The notes beneath the pieces are model-generated. The model did not search any database, was not told where the DNA came from, and was given only the letters and a program-made list of their open reading frames with translations. Of a stretch of 61,003 bases of DNA, positions 17,586 to 27,640 are shown piece by piece. The number at the start of each line of letters is the position of its first letter. The first letter of the stretch is position 1. The DNA comes from CAZNPU01 sp964575335. Lineage in GTDB: Bacteria; Planctomycetota; Phycisphaerae; Phycisphaerales; SM1A02. The stretch lies in NCBI GenBank assembly GCA_964575335.1, contig CAZNPU010000019.1, forward strand, positions 1 to 61,003, given 5' to 3'. Position numbers and translations under genes: made by a program.

Positions 17586-17744
17586 GACGGCGATTGTACG
17601 AACGCGACCCCCACCCAGCCAGCAGGAAAACAGCGACTGTTCAGATCGTTTTTATGTTGATGGCTTGGGCGAAACCCGTCGCCATTACCTGAAACGCTGC
17701 TTCAGCAAATCACATGACGCACGCAAATAATTGAGCCTTGCCGG

Positions 17745-20700
17745 TCACTCGCTCCAGACTTCTTCCAACTGCCTGCGAAGTGCGGTGGATGATTTGGTTT
17801 CAATGAGCGGCGGCTCGGGATGTTCAATGTGGCCGTTGCTGGCGATCGCTTCCTGTTTTTCGGCGCGGCTGATGGCGGCTTCGTGAATCTTGCCGTCGTG
17901 GCCGACGTCTTCAACGCGCACCGCGACGCGCTTGGAGACGCCGCGTTCCTGCATGGTGACGCCATAAAGCTGGTGACACGCCTGCATGGTGCGTTTGTGG
18001 TGGGTGATGACGATGAAGTGGCTCTTGTCTAGGAACGGCGTGAGAATCTTGCAGAAGCGATCGACGTTGGCCTCGTCAAGCGCCGCATCGACTTCGTCGA
18101 GAATGCAAAATGGCGAGGGCTTGCTCTTGAAGATGGCCATGAGCAACGCGACAGCGGTCATGGCCTTTTCGCCGCCTGAAAGCTGGCTGATGACGCGCGG
18201 CTGTTTGCCCGGAGGCTTGGCGGTCACCTCGATGCCGCTTTCGAGCCAATCGATGTTGCCGTTCTCATCAGGCACGAGCATGATGTCGGCGCTGCCGCCG
18301 CCGAAGAGTTTCCGGAACATGCCGTTGTCGCCCGCGAAGTTTTCGCGAATGGCGTTGAAGACATCCTCAAATCGCTTGCGCGAGCTGTCTTCAAGATGCT
18401 TGATAAGGTCCTGCAACTGCGTGACGGCGCTGTCGATATCTTCAACCTGTTTGATGAGATCGACGTTTCGCTCTTCCAGCAGCGACTCTTCTTCGATCGC
18501 GTCGATGTTCACGTTGCCAAGCTTGCGGATTTCTTCTCGCAGCGCATCAACCTCGCTCTGCACTGCATCACGGTCGATCGGTTCGAACGACTCGTCTTCC
18601 CGCGAATCACGGTAGGGGACATACGCCTGCGCGAGATCAAGCTCAAGATCAGCAAGCGTGCGCTCTTCGATGTTCTCGCGCTTGACTTCAGCCTCGCGGC
18701 GGCTCAGTTCCACAGCGTGATAATCGCGGTCAATGTGCTTGGCCTGTTCACGCGCCGCTTCGAGGCGTTCAACTGCCTTCAGCAGCACCTCGTTGGCGGC
18801 CAGAAGCTGCTGATCGACCTCGGCCGATTCGCCTGCGAGTGATTCGATTGAGACGTCGGCTGCGACAATGTCTTCGTTGGCCTGCGCGATCACCGCTTCG
18901 TATTGCTCGATCTGCGACAGCCGCCGATGCAACTGCTGGCGGGAGAGTTCGAGCTGACGCGTAGCGTCCTCCAGCGTCAGCTCCAGATGACGACGTTCGC
19001 GCCGGATGGTTTCAAGCTTCTGTCCAAGCTGTCCAAGCTCCACCTTAGCAGCGGTGAGCTTTTCCTGCGCCGCTTCAGACTGCGCCTGGGCGTCAGCCAG
19101 TTCGGCGTGGGCCTGCTCTGCAGCACGCTCCTGCTCGCTCAGCGCATCGCTCAATTCTCGCAGCTTGGCTTCCAGATCCGCACGTTCAGCGGCAAAGCTC
19201 TGCAGGCGACGCTCAAGATCTTCGCGCTCATTGGTGAGATTGTTTTGCTCTCGCTCGATGCGCGCCAGATCGTTGGCAATCCGCTGAGACTGATACTGCG
19301 TTTCCACCACGCGATGCCGGGCGGCTCGCAACTGCTCATCAATCGCCTCCTGCTGCTGTTGCGTCTGAGCCGACTGCGACATCAGCGCGCTGAGCGATGC
19401 GTTGAGGGCATCGATGCGATTGTCCAGGCTGAGCACTTTCGTCCGCAGTTCGGTCAATTCGATGCGCCGCGTGAGCCAGCCGTCGGCATTGCCGGATGCG
19501 GAGGCGTTATCGTTGCGGCCCATCGTGATTCTGCCGTCCGGCTCAACCACATCGCCCTGCAATGTGATCAGTCGCCAGCCGGCAAGGCGTCCCGCAGCAA
19601 GCGTGAGCGCAGCACGCAGATCCCACACGACTGCGGTTTTGGACAGCAATCGCTGCACTGCTGCCCGGGCATGTTCCTGCACGCGAATCAATGACAGCAG
19701 CGGCGCGACATAGCCAGGCAGATCACATGCTGTTGGCGATGCATCAGCATCATCATCTGATGCATCGGCAGGCGTTGTCGCTGCATTCAGCGGCAGCACG
19801 CTGACACGCCCCGCAAGACTGCGCAGCGCCGGAGCAAGGCGATCAACGTCTTCTGCACTGTCGACGCACAGCAGTTCGAGGTTGTCGCCAAGCGCCGTTT
19901 CAACAAGATGCGCATGCTTGCGATCGGTGTCGATCACATCAGCCAACAGGCCGTGCACGCCCGGAAACTGTTCGGGCGAATCAAGCACGGTCTTGACTGC
20001 ATCGCCCAGGCCCTCGCGCGCCTGGTGCATTTCATCAAGCAGATGCAGGCGTGAACCTAACGCTGCGCGCTGATGGCGCGCCTCGGCAAGCTGCTCGGTA
20101 ATTTGTGATTGCTTTTCGCCAAGTGCAGCAGCAGCGCGGTCGTGCTCAGCCAGTTGTGCTTCAAGTTGATCAATCTCAGCCTGGGCAGCTTCGCGATCAA
20201 TTTCGGCTTGCTTCTGGCTTTCCTGGTTTTCACGGGCTTCGGCGGCAAGTTCGTCGAAGCGACTGGTGAGTTTGCTAAGCTGTTCAGCAAGGCCGTTGGC
20301 GCGACCGTCAATGGCTTCGATGCGGGCCGCGGCCTGCGAACGCGTCTGGGCCGTGCGCTGCACCTGATCGCGTGCGCGTTCGTGGCGATCCTTCAACTCA
20401 ACGGTCAACTGCTGCAGCTTTGCCCGTTCATCAGCCAACTGATTGACCAGTCGCTCGGCTTCGGTAACGCGCTCGGCCGCCGCGGCAATCGCTGATTCAG
20501 AACCTTCGATCTGGGCGTTGAGCGCTTCGATCTTGTCCGACAGTTCCTTGAGGCGGTCTTTATCCTCGTCGATATGCTGCCGGGCTTCGCTGATATTTCG
20601 CTCGGTCAGTTCGCGGCGCTGCTCAGCGTGCTTTCGCTGGACGATCAATTCCAGCCGCCGCTGATCGAGCTCGCGCTGTCTGGATTGAAGCTCATGGCGG

Positions 20701-21668
20701 GCGATCTCTGCCGACTGCTTGTCATCTTCAAGCTTTTGAAGAATCGCCACCATGCTGGCGCGTTTGTCTTCCAGCTCGTTGATCTGGCTGGTGAGGCCGA
20801 CGAGTCGTTCGCGCAGTTCGTGGTAGATATCAAGCGCGAGATCGACGCGAAGCTGACGATAGCGGGCATCAAGCTCCTGAAACCGTCTGGCCTTGGCGGC
20901 CTGGCCCTTGACGATGCGCAAGCGTCGTTCGGTGTTGGCCAGCTCCTCGCGCACCCGCACGAGGTTCACCTCGGCGCGTTCGAGTTTGCGCTCGGCTTCG
21001 ACCTTGCGAGCCCGGAACTTGGCCACGCCGGCGGCTTCCTCGAGGATCGCTCGCCGCTCGATCGGGTTGGCCATAAGCATGGCGTCAACGCGGCCCTGCT
21101 CGATGATCGAGTAGGCGTGTGTGCCGATGCCGGTGTCCATGAACAGCTCTTTGATGTCACGAAGCCGGGCCTTCTGATCGTTGATGAGATATTCGCTGGT
21201 GCCGTCGCGGTACAGCCGGCGGGTGATGGAAACTTCCTCAGAATCGATCGGCAGGAAGCGGCCGTGGGTATGCCGAGGCTTGAGCTGCGAAGCAGCGCCG
21301 GAGGACTGCTGAGTCGATTCATCGCCATGGGCGTCAGCAGCGTCTTCGTTGCCTTGCTCGCCAGATGCGGCTTCAGGAGAAGCAGCGTCGGAAGGCGGCT
21401 CGATGACGGGGTTTTCGAATGTCAGCGTGACCGACGCTGCGCCCAGCGGTTTGCGGGCGGCGGAACCAGCGAAGATCACATCGAGCATTGCGTCGCCGCG
21501 CAGGCTCTTGGCGGATCGTTCGCCCAGAACCCACTTGATGGCGTCGACGACATTGGATTTGCCGCAGCCGTTCGGTCCCACGATGCCGGTGATCGGCATG
21601 TCGAAGCGGAACTCGGTGGTGTCAGCAAAGGATTTGAATCCCGCGATAGTAACCTTGGCAAGCCGCAT
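17745..21668 (-). CDS. smc: Chromosome segregation ATPase SMC
   Basis: Full-length SMC (1307 residues). It has the N-terminal lobe with Walker A GPNGCGKSN at 31-39, a long coiled coil, a hinge around residues 570-735 (starting PGVHGLLADVID), the return coiled coil, and a C-terminal lobe with signature LSGGEKAM near 1162 and Walker B CILDEVDAALDE near 1192. With ScpA/ScpB it organises and segregates the chromosome. It is ~100 residues longer than usual, because of an acidic/Ser/Gly insertion at about 88-130 in the ATPase head and a short Asp/Ala-rich insert in the hinge. The start is fixed by AGGAGG 9 bp before ATG 21668. scpA/scpB are not in the window. Confidence 0.97.
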   Translation of the reverse strand: MRLAKVTIAGFKSFADTTEFRFDMPITGIVGPNGCGKSNVVDAIKWVLGERSAKSLRGDAMLDVIFAGSAARKPLGAASVTLTFENPVIEPPSDAASPEAASGEQGNEDAADAHGDESTQQSSGAASQLKPRHTHGRFLPIDSEEVSITRRLYRDGTSEYLINDQKARLRDIKELFMDTGIGTHAYSIIEQGRVDAMLMANPIERRAILEEAAGVAKFRARKVEAERKLERAEVNLVRVREELANTERRLRIVKGQAAKARRFQELDARYRQLRVDLALDIYHELRERLVGLTSQINELEDKRASMVAILQKLEDDKQSAEIARHELQSRQRELDQRRLELIVQRKHAEQRRELTERNISEARQHIDEDKDRLKELSDKIEALNAQIEGSESAIAAAAERVTEAERLVNQLADERAKLQQLTVELKDRHERARDQVQRTAQTRSQAAARIEAIDGRANGLAEQLSKLTSRFDELAAEARENQESQKQAEIDREAAQAEIDQLEAQLAEHDRAAAALGEKQSQITEQLAEARHQRAALGSRLHLLDEMHQAREGLGDAVKTVLDSPEQFPGVHGLLADVIDTDRKHAHLVETALGDNLELLCVDSAEDVDRLAPALRSLAGRVSVLPLNAATTPADASDDDADASPTACDLPGYVAPLLSLIRVQEHARAAVQRLLSKTAVVWDLRAALTLAAGRLAGWRLITLQGDVVEPDGRITMGRNDNASASGNADGWLTRRIELTELRTKVLSLDNRIDALNASLSALMSQSAQTQQQQEAIDEQLRAARHRVVETQYQSQRIANDLARIEREQNNLTNEREDLERRLQSFAAERADLEAKLRELSDALSEQERAAEQAHAELADAQAQSEAAQEKLTAAKVELGQLGQKLETIRRERRHLELTLEDATRQLELSRQQLHRRLSQIEQYEAVIAQANEDIVAADVSIESLAGESAEVDQQLLAANEVLLKAVERLEAAREQAKHIDRDYHAVELSRREAEVKRENIEERTLADLELDLAQAYVPYRDSREDESFEPIDRDAVQSEVDALREEIRKLGNVNIDAIEEESLLEERNVDLIKQVEDIDSAVTQLQDLIKHLEDSSRKRFEDVFNAIRENFAGDNGMFRKLFGGGSADIMLVPDENGNIDWLESGIEVTAKPPGKQPRVISQLSGGEKAMTAVALLMAIFKSKPSPFCILDEVDAALDEANVDRFCKILTPFLDKSHFIVITHHKRTMQACHQLYGVTMQERGVSKRVAVRVEDVGHDGKIHEAAISRAEKQEAIASNGHIEHPEPPLIETKSSTALRRQLEEVWSE

Positions 21669-21952
21669 TCAGCGTTGACCTCCTGTCATGTCCGCACGCG
21701 CCAAGACTGACCCAGTGGCGACATGAGGGTGAGGGTTCATTCCTTGAACCGGATGTTGATTCGCATCAGACGGTGAAAAAAGCCTTGTCGTAGCGTGTAG
21801 ATATCGAACGGCTGCACCTCGTGCCGAGCCGGCAACAACACAACAAAGTGCGATTGTAGTCGATTGCCGCCTCCATTACAGCCGGCTGACCGGCAAAAAT
21901 ACCGCTCGCCTTACCCGCAATCGCGATGCGACTGTTCCAATTCCAGCCAGTT

Positions 21953-23854
21953 TTACTGCGGAGACGCAATTTCGTCAGGATGCGACAGCCATCCGCCGGG
22001 AGGTTCAGCCATCGGCGGCGCGAGCCGTCCAAGGTCGCTGACGCTGCCGGTAATTGATCCGCCGCCAAGCTGATCATCGTTGCCTTCCGTTGTGCTGAAT
22101 TCAGGCCGATCGGGCACGTTCTGTTCGTCAGCCTGCCGCATGATGGCCGCCAGAATGCGATCCTGGTCCGCTTTGAAATCGGCTTTGATGTATCGCTGGC
22201 TCCAGATTTGATGCAGTACGCCCACCGCCTCGCCATAACTCAGACCAAGGCCGGGGCCCGGCTCTTCAATGGAAGTTGTATGCCCGAGAAATCGCGCAAA
22301 GCTTGAAAGCGTCGGTGCAACGCGCACAACCGACCCCTGCAGTGCGCCTTCCGGCCTGTAGTACACCTCAACCTCATCGTCGCCGATATCAGCCTTGAGC
22401 ATGATGCGATTGGACCATGCTTGAATGGTGGCTGGCCGTTCAATGGCAAGATCCTCGCCGAAAAGCACAATGCGAGGCTGGCCAGACTGGGTGATATAGA
22501 TCATGGGCTTGTCGGATTGAACGACATCCACCAGGTACTTGCCGCCCACGTTGTATCGGTGCATGTACGGATCGCCGCGCTTGACCAGCGCTTCGTACGC
22601 ATCAAGCCTGATCTCCACATCGTCGTCAGACAGCAGCTCGCGCAGCGATCGATCAATCATCGGATTTAACCGCATCTCGCTGAGCAGCGCGATTGCCTGT
22701 TGCCGGGCTGTAAATGTGCCGTTTCGAGCCATCTCGATCAGATGCGGAATCACCAGGGCATCATCCAGCTTTGCGCCTGCGTACAGCGCAGCCATGCGCG
22801 GCATTTCTTCGGGATAGTCGTACAGGTCTTTGATCAGCGGCAGAACGCGCTTGCCCAAAGCGCGCCAACGCAATGCCGCTGCCTCTGCGACCATGGGGTT
22901 GGCTAGCAGGGACCGTTTGATCGACATGGCGACCGCTTCGGGATTGGACTGGGCAATCGTGGTGTGCCGCAGCAGTTCGATGAATTCGTCGGTGCGGTCA
23001 GCATATGAAGGCGGCACGGTCAACTCGATCAATTCATCCGATTCTCCGCGTGCTGTCGGGGTGCGCTGGCCGCGTTCCTGCGGGAATCGCGTGTTGATGG
23101 CTGAGCACAAAATCGCAGCCCGAGCGTGACTGGGGTTGGCCAGTCGCAGTTTGATTGTCAGATCTTTCGTCACCACGCCGCCATTGAGAATGCGCCCGGA
23201 AAGCCTGTTGATCGAACTCTGAGTAACCGCGCCGGGTTCAGCAAATGGGTTGACGAAGATAGGACCGCTCGCTTCCGCAAGCTCAAAGGCCTGTGCGCCG
23301 CCAGCCCGAAGCGGGCCGGGCCGTAGCAACGTGGTATACAGCCGCCCGCCTTCAAGACTGGTGGTGCCGGTGCGTGGGTCAGCAACGACGCGAACATCGA
23401 ATCTCGTGCCCTTGACCGCTCCCTGGGGGATGATGGCTTCAACGATCACGACCGCTGTATCAAGCGAATCAAGCAGAGCTTCAGGCGACATGGAAGCGAA
23501 GCGATCGCCCCACCGGTGGCTGCCCACGCCTTGCTTGCGCGCTTCAGCCAGCATGTATGCGCGAACATCGGGCGGTATGTCGCGCGATCCGGTTCCGTTC
23601 AGCCCGACCACCAGGCCGTACCCGCGTGCGACAATCGGCGCATAGCCCCTGGAACCGGGAGTTTCATAGCCGAGCACCACGGTTTCCGATGCCACCGTGC
23701 CGCGCATGATTTCGGGGACATCGATTTCGATTCCGCTGTTTATGCGAGCTGCCTCCGGGCGCGGCTTGGCCTTCTCGATACCCGAGCAGCCGACAAGCGC
23801 CAACGCAAGAACGTAGCCCGCAAGCAGCGCCGCAAGCCGAGAAATCCGAAACAT
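21953..23854 (-). CDS. FlgI-like lipoprotein with HEAT-like repeats
   Basis: About 633 residues. The N-terminal signal ends in a lipobox LVGC (Cys 23 from ATG 23854; another ATG at 23872), predicting a membrane-anchored lipoprotein. Residues ~60-270 resemble the flagellar P-ring protein FlgI: ARGYGLVVGLNGTGSRD, then AVVIVEAIIPQGAVKGTRFDVRV and SLEGGRLYTTLL parallel FlgI's conserved blocks. A helical stretch follows (about 330-440) with HEAT-like pairs such as LIEMARNGTFTARQQAIALLSEM. The C-terminus is low-complexity. No flagellar genes are nearby. It may be an adapted FlgI domain in a non-flagellar envelope complex; that is inference. Confidence 0.75.
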   Translation of the reverse strand: MFRISRLAALLAGYVLALALVGCSGIEKAKPRPEAARINSGIEIDVPEIMRGTVASETVVLGYETPGSRGYAPIVARGYGLVVGLNGTGSRDIPPDVRAYMLAEARKQGVGSHRWGDRFASMSPEALLDSLDTAVVIVEAIIPQGAVKGTRFDVRVVADPRTGTTSLEGGRLYTTLLRPGPLRAGGAQAFELAEASGPIFVNPFAEPGAVTQSSINRLSGRILNGGVVTKDLTIKLRLANPSHARAAILCSAINTRFPQERGQRTPTARGESDELIELTVPPSYADRTDEFIELLRHTTIAQSNPEAVAMSIKRSLLANPMVAEAAALRWRALGKRVLPLIKDLYDYPEEMPRMAALYAGAKLDDALVIPHLIEMARNGTFTARQQAIALLSEMRLNPMIDRSLRELLSDDDVEIRLDAYEALVKRGDPYMHRYNVGGKYLVDVVQSDKPMIYITQSGQPRIVLFGEDLAIERPATIQAWSNRIMLKADIGDDEVEVYYRPEGALQGSVVRVAPTLSSFARFLGHTTSIEEPGPGLGLSYGEAVGVLHQIWSQRYIKADFKADQDRILAAIMRQADEQNVPDRPEFSTTEGNDDQLGGGSITGSVSDLGRLAPPMAEPPGGWLSHPDEIASPQ

Positions 23855-23872
23855 GGTGTTTACGAGCAGCAT

Positions 23873-24196
23873 TGTGGTCTCACGATCAGCCCCCGCAACA
23901 TTTCAGAAAATCGCCAGCAGCGATGCAGGAAAGCAAAGCAAAAGGATAACCCCACAGAATCAATGGCTCAATCCGCTGATTCATCCGCGAGCCATCTCCA
24001 GCGGTTCCATGCGATTTCATCCAGCAGGCAGATCAATGGATAGAGCCGCCTGGATGCGATTGACGCAATGACAACGAAAACAGACAACGAAAACAGGTTG
24101 TTGTGGAGCGCGACAAGAGCTGGAATTCACCTTGCCGGGCTGGCGGGGTGACCTGAAATGGCTTTTGACTGCCGTGTTTCAGCCGCGAATCGAATC
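23873..24196. other. Intergenic stretch with a 13-bp tandem repeat
   Basis: About 320 bp upstream of the FlgI-like gene and downstream of the elbB terminator. It must hold the promoter of the FlgI-like gene, but no convincing -35/-10 was seen. The one feature is a perfect 13-bp tandem duplication GACAACGAAAACA at 24070-24095. No ORF with coding character and no RNA gene was recognised. Confidence 0.5.
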
Positions 24197-24226
24197 AAAA
24201 CCGCCCGACTCGAGGAGCCGGGCGGG
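24197..24226 (-). terminator. Rho-independent terminator of elbB
   Basis: On the minus strand CCGCCCG - 11-base loop (GCTCCTCGAGT) - CGGGCGG followed by TTTT. It lies about 40 bp after the elbB stop. Confidence 0.8.
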
Positions 24227-24264
24227 CTGTTGAACGCGGTTGTTTTGGAGTTTCGCACTTACAC

Positions 24265-24939
24265 TTACGCAGGCTGCGGTGCTGTCTCGCGAGCCATGAG
24301 CAGCACTCGGTCAACCAGCTTGCCGATGCCTTCATACACCTCGCTGATTCGCTTGGCGGACATGTACGCCGGGGTTGAGACGATGCGGTTGACTTCATCG
24401 ACGCAGATGTCTTCGGTGGGGCGATTCTGATGTTGAGATCCCATCTTCTCAATCGCCTGGGCGGTGTCCTGATCGGTGCCGATGGTGACCGTGCAGCCGG
24501 GGAAGACCTTTGCGCCAAGCGCAGGAGCGATGCAGATCAGGCCGATGGGCCGCCCGGCGCTGTGCGCTTCGCGCAGCACCCGAGCCACTTCGGGATTGAC
24601 TTCGCACTCAGCGCCTTGTGTGGCAAAGTTGCAGAGGTTCTTGGCTGCTCCGTATCCGCCGGGCAGGAACACCGCATCGAACTCATCGCCTCGCACTGAT
24701 GCAAGGTCCTTCACTTCGCCACGCGCGATACGGGCCGATTCAACGCGAACATTGCGCTGCTCATTCGTCGGTTCGCCGGTGAGATGGTTCACCACGTGCA
24801 TCTGCTGCACATCCGGGGCTGCGAAGGTGACCTTGGCGTTCTGGCGATCCAGATGCAGCAGAGTTATGACAGATTCATGGATTTCGCTGCCGTCAAGGAC
24901 GCCGCAGCCGGAGAGAATGACAAGCACATTGGTGGACAT
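24265..24939 (-). CDS. elbB: DJ-1/PfpI-family protein ElbB (glyoxalase-type)
   Basis: A 224-residue single-domain protein of the ElbB/SCRP-27A branch of the DJ-1 superfamily. It has VILSGCGVLDGSEIHES at the N-terminus, VFLPGGYGAAKNL (92-103) and the nucleophile elbow LICIAP with Cys136. E. coli ElbB has weak glyoxalase III-like activity on glyoxal and was once linked to isoprenoid synthesis; the physiological substrate is not established. The start is certain: AGGAGG sits 8 bp before ATG 24939. It is a single-gene unit closed by an intrinsic terminator. Confidence 0.92.
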   Translation of the reverse strand: MSTNVLVILSGCGVLDGSEIHESVITLLHLDRQNAKVTFAAPDVQQMHVVNHLTGEPTNEQRNVRVESARIARGEVKDLASVRGDEFDAVFLPGGYGAAKNLCNFATQGAECEVNPEVARVLREAHSAGRPIGLICIAPALGAKVFPGCTVTIGTDQDTAQAIEKMGSQHQNRPTEDICVDEVNRIVSTPAYMSAKRISEVYEGIGKLVDRVLLMARETAPQPA

Positions 24940-25105
24940 GGCGGGAACCTCCTGGAAGTTGGACCTCAAGGATTCGTACAGACAGCAGCAGGCTCAACAC
25001 GATCAGCCGCCGATGAAGATCAAAAGGCAGACCCAGTGACCTTCACCACAGCCGTTCTTTTGATGTGATGACACGCATCGGCAGATGCGGATCAATTCGA
25101 TTCAA

Positions 25106-25179
25106 TGGGCGATACTGGACTTGAACCAGTGACCCCTGCTATGTAACAGCAGTGCTCTAGCCAGCTGAGCTAATCGCCC
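25106..25179 (-). tRNA. tRNA-Val (anticodon TAC)
   Basis: The cloverleaf is complete on the minus strand. The acceptor is GGGCGAT/ATCGCCC, the D-arm is GCTC...GAGC, and the anticodon stem-loop is CTGCT-GTTACAT-AGCAG with anticodon TAC (valine GTA). The T-arm is ACTGG-TTCAAGT-CCAGT, with discriminator A. No CCA is encoded. Confidence 0.96.
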
Positions 25180-25348
25180 GCTCGTTGCGGGCATTATAGA
25201 GGACATTGGCCAGTGTGGGCGATCGGGAGCCGGGAGAAGATGCGCTGAGCCGGCAGCGAGCAGCATTATCGGTTTTCTTCCGCAGGTTGTGCAGCAATGC
25301 TGGACAGCTGCAGGCAGGACGCATTTGCTCTCTTTTGCCTTTGCGTTT

Positions 25349-27334
25349 TCATTGCGCCCCGACGCCGGTTGTTGTCGGCTCAGTCTGCAATTGCACCATT
25401 CGTCGATATCGGCCGCTGCGGGCCATGAGTTCTTCGTGGGTGCCTTGCTCAATGATGCGGCCGGCTTCGAGCACCACAATGCGGTCCGCGTGAGCGATGG
25501 TGCTGAGGCGGTGTGCGATGACAAAGCTGGTGCGTCCCTGCATGAGCGTGCGCAGGCTTTGTTGAATCAGCCGCTCGTTTTCCGTGTCGAGATTGCTGGT
25601 GGCTTCATCGAGAATGAGCAGTTTCGGATTCGCCAGCAATGCGCGAGCGATGGCCAAGCGTTGCCGCTGACCGCCCGAGAGTTTCACGCCACGCTCGCCG
25701 ATGATCGTGTCGTAGCCATGCTCAAAATTCGAGATGAATCCATGAGCGTTGGCGAGTTTGGCAAAATGCACGATCTGATCCATGGAGGCGTCGCGCCGGC
25801 CGTAGCCGATGTTCTGCGCAACGGTGCCGTCAAAGAGAAAAATATCCTGTTCGACAATGCCCAGCAGGCGGCGATAGCTGTCAACCTGGATATCGCGCAG
25901 GTCGCGGCCGTCGAGTTCGATGCTGCCTTCCGTCGGGTCGTAGAAACGTGCGATCAGATTGCACAACGTCGTCTTGCCCGCGCCGCTGGGACCAACCAGT
26001 GCCACCATTTCGCCGGGCATGACATCGAGATTGATGTGATGCAGCACCGCTTCGCTGGCGCCGGGATACGTAAATGAAACATTGCGCAATGTGATGCGGC
26101 CGGCAACGGTGGACGGGGTGACCTCGACCGCGCCTTCACGGTCGGGCATTTCCGTCGGCTCATCCAGAAGATCAAGCACGCGATCCAGTCCCGCCAGGCT
26201 GGTCTGGAATCCCGTCGCGCTGCTGGCGAGGGTGGCGACCGGTTCCAGCAGCATCATGAGATACACCAGAAACAGAAACAGATCGCCAACGGTCAGCGCG
26301 CCGTCCAGCACGCGCATTCCGCCGTACCATAGCAGCGCTGCGGATGCGGTGGGAATCAGAAGCGACCAGGCAATGTCAATCGCCCTGGCCCACCACCATA
26401 CGTGCGCTTCCTGACGGGCGCGGAATTGATCGGTGCGGATGAAGCGGCCGGCTTCAGTGCGCTGACGTCCGAAACTGCGCACCACGCGAATGCCGCCGAA
26501 CGCCTCGGTGGTCTGACTGTCGATCGTCTGCCGTGTGGCGTGCATATCACGATACAGCGGACGAATGCGGCTGATCCACGTCCGGTGCGTGAGGTATACC
26601 GTGGGCAAAAACACAAGCGATCCCAGCAGTAATCGCCAATCCACCCAGGCCAGAATGATGATGCTGCCGATGAGCTGCACCACGGCTTTCCAGGGGTTGT
26701 AGATCATGCTGAAGATGAGGTCGCCGATCGCACCGGTGTCTTCGCGCAGCAGGCTTGCCGTTCCGCCGGTCTTGAGTTGATACACACGGTGCAGCGGCAG
26801 GCGCATGGCATGGTCGAATACCTTGCGCCGAATCGTCGGTTTGACCTGGACGCTTGTCTTGGTGGCCTGCCAGCGGCCGATCATGCCGATGCTGATTGAG
26901 ATTGATGTGAGAATGACAATGCCCAGAGCGACAACGGTGAGTAGCAGCCGGCGATTGCCGTCCACGTCCAGCGGCAGCAGCTCCGCCAGCGCCGGCGCAA
27001 GGGGTTTGTCGCCCAGAATATTGTCCACCACAATCTTGGTGGCATAAGGGGGAATCAGCCCAAGCAGCGTGGCAATGGTGGAGGTGAAAAGGGCGAAAGC
27101 CAGACGCGCTCGGTAACCCTCCATGAGTTGCCAGAACGCTTTGAACAGTTGGAAGAAGGTCCGAGAGCGGGCAGCCGGGTCTTTACGGGAAGTCCCGTGG
27201 CCTATCGAGCCGTTGGGAGAGACTTTCCCCGCCGCGGTCCCCGAATTGTGACCGGCCGCCTTGGCGCGGCGATCTTTCAATTCCTGCTTGTACGCGCGAA
27301 ATCGAAGTCTGCTGCTTTGGTGGCGTGTGCCCAT
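25349..27334 (-). CDS. ABC exporter, fused permease and ATPase (MsbA/multidrug type)
   Basis: A 661-residue half-transporter. A basic, Ser/Gly-rich N-terminal tail of about 75 residues leads into a six-helix type-1 exporter membrane domain (roughly 80-390). The nucleotide-binding domain has Walker A GPSGAGKTTLC, Q-loop VEQDIFLFD, signature LSGGQRQRLAIARALL, Walker B LLILDEATSNLD and the switch His in IAHRLST. Such homodimers export lipids, drugs or peptides; the substrate cannot be predicted. The ATG at 27334 is the best start, though the long polar tail leaves a later start possible. It is not in an obvious operon; tRNA-Val lies downstream. Confidence 0.92.
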   Translation of the reverse strand: MGTRHQSSRLRFRAYKQELKDRRAKAAGHNSGTAAGKVSPNGSIGHGTSRKDPAARSRTFFQLFKAFWQLMEGYRARLAFALFTSTIATLLGLIPPYATKIVVDNILGDKPLAPALAELLPLDVDGNRRLLLTVVALGIVILTSISISIGMIGRWQATKTSVQVKPTIRRKVFDHAMRLPLHRVYQLKTGGTASLLREDTGAIGDLIFSMIYNPWKAVVQLIGSIIILAWVDWRLLLGSLVFLPTVYLTHRTWISRIRPLYRDMHATRQTIDSQTTEAFGGIRVVRSFGRQRTEAGRFIRTDQFRARQEAHVWWWARAIDIAWSLLIPTASAALLWYGGMRVLDGALTVGDLFLFLVYLMMLLEPVATLASSATGFQTSLAGLDRVLDLLDEPTEMPDREGAVEVTPSTVAGRITLRNVSFTYPGASEAVLHHINLDVMPGEMVALVGPSGAGKTTLCNLIARFYDPTEGSIELDGRDLRDIQVDSYRRLLGIVEQDIFLFDGTVAQNIGYGRRDASMDQIVHFAKLANAHGFISNFEHGYDTIIGERGVKLSGGQRQRLAIARALLANPKLLILDEATSNLDTENERLIQQSLRTLMQGRTSFVIAHRLSTIAHADRIVVLEAGRIIEQGTHEELMARSGRYRRMVQLQTEPTTTGVGAQ

Positions 27335-27640
27335 GAGTGGGATGATAGGAGGGCTGCCGGCCGAAGATCATGGCTGCGGTTCAACAACATCAGCTCTCAA
27401 TCAGTCAGCGCAAGAGCAAAACAGGCCTCTCGCCCCAGACATCGCCGGTTGTGTTGTCGTCATGGGCGAAAACAAAAACATACATGCGGCAACGCGGCAG
27501 GCCACCATATGACCTTATTTGTTCGCGGCACGTACGCTGGTTGCAACGTTCTACCCCGCGCCAGAAAGTGGGGATTTGGCTCATGCCGCAAAGTCCAAGT
27601 GGCCTGCGGGTTGAAAATGCGCTGCGGGAGCGCTGCACGC
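27335..27640. other. Intergenic stretch, nothing recognised
   Basis: About 300 bp between polX and the ABC exporter gene. It must carry the exporter's promoter. I see no RNA gene, strong hairpin with a T-run, or ORF with coding character. Confidence 0.4.

Noticed and set aside
16785..17660. 291-codon plus-strand frame opposite the AlkD-like gene
   Set aside because: No motifs; the minus-strand frame matches the AlkD family throughout.
20574..21710. 378-codon plus-strand frame opposite smc
   Set aside because: Antisense to the highly conserved SMC head; composition is that of a shadow frame.
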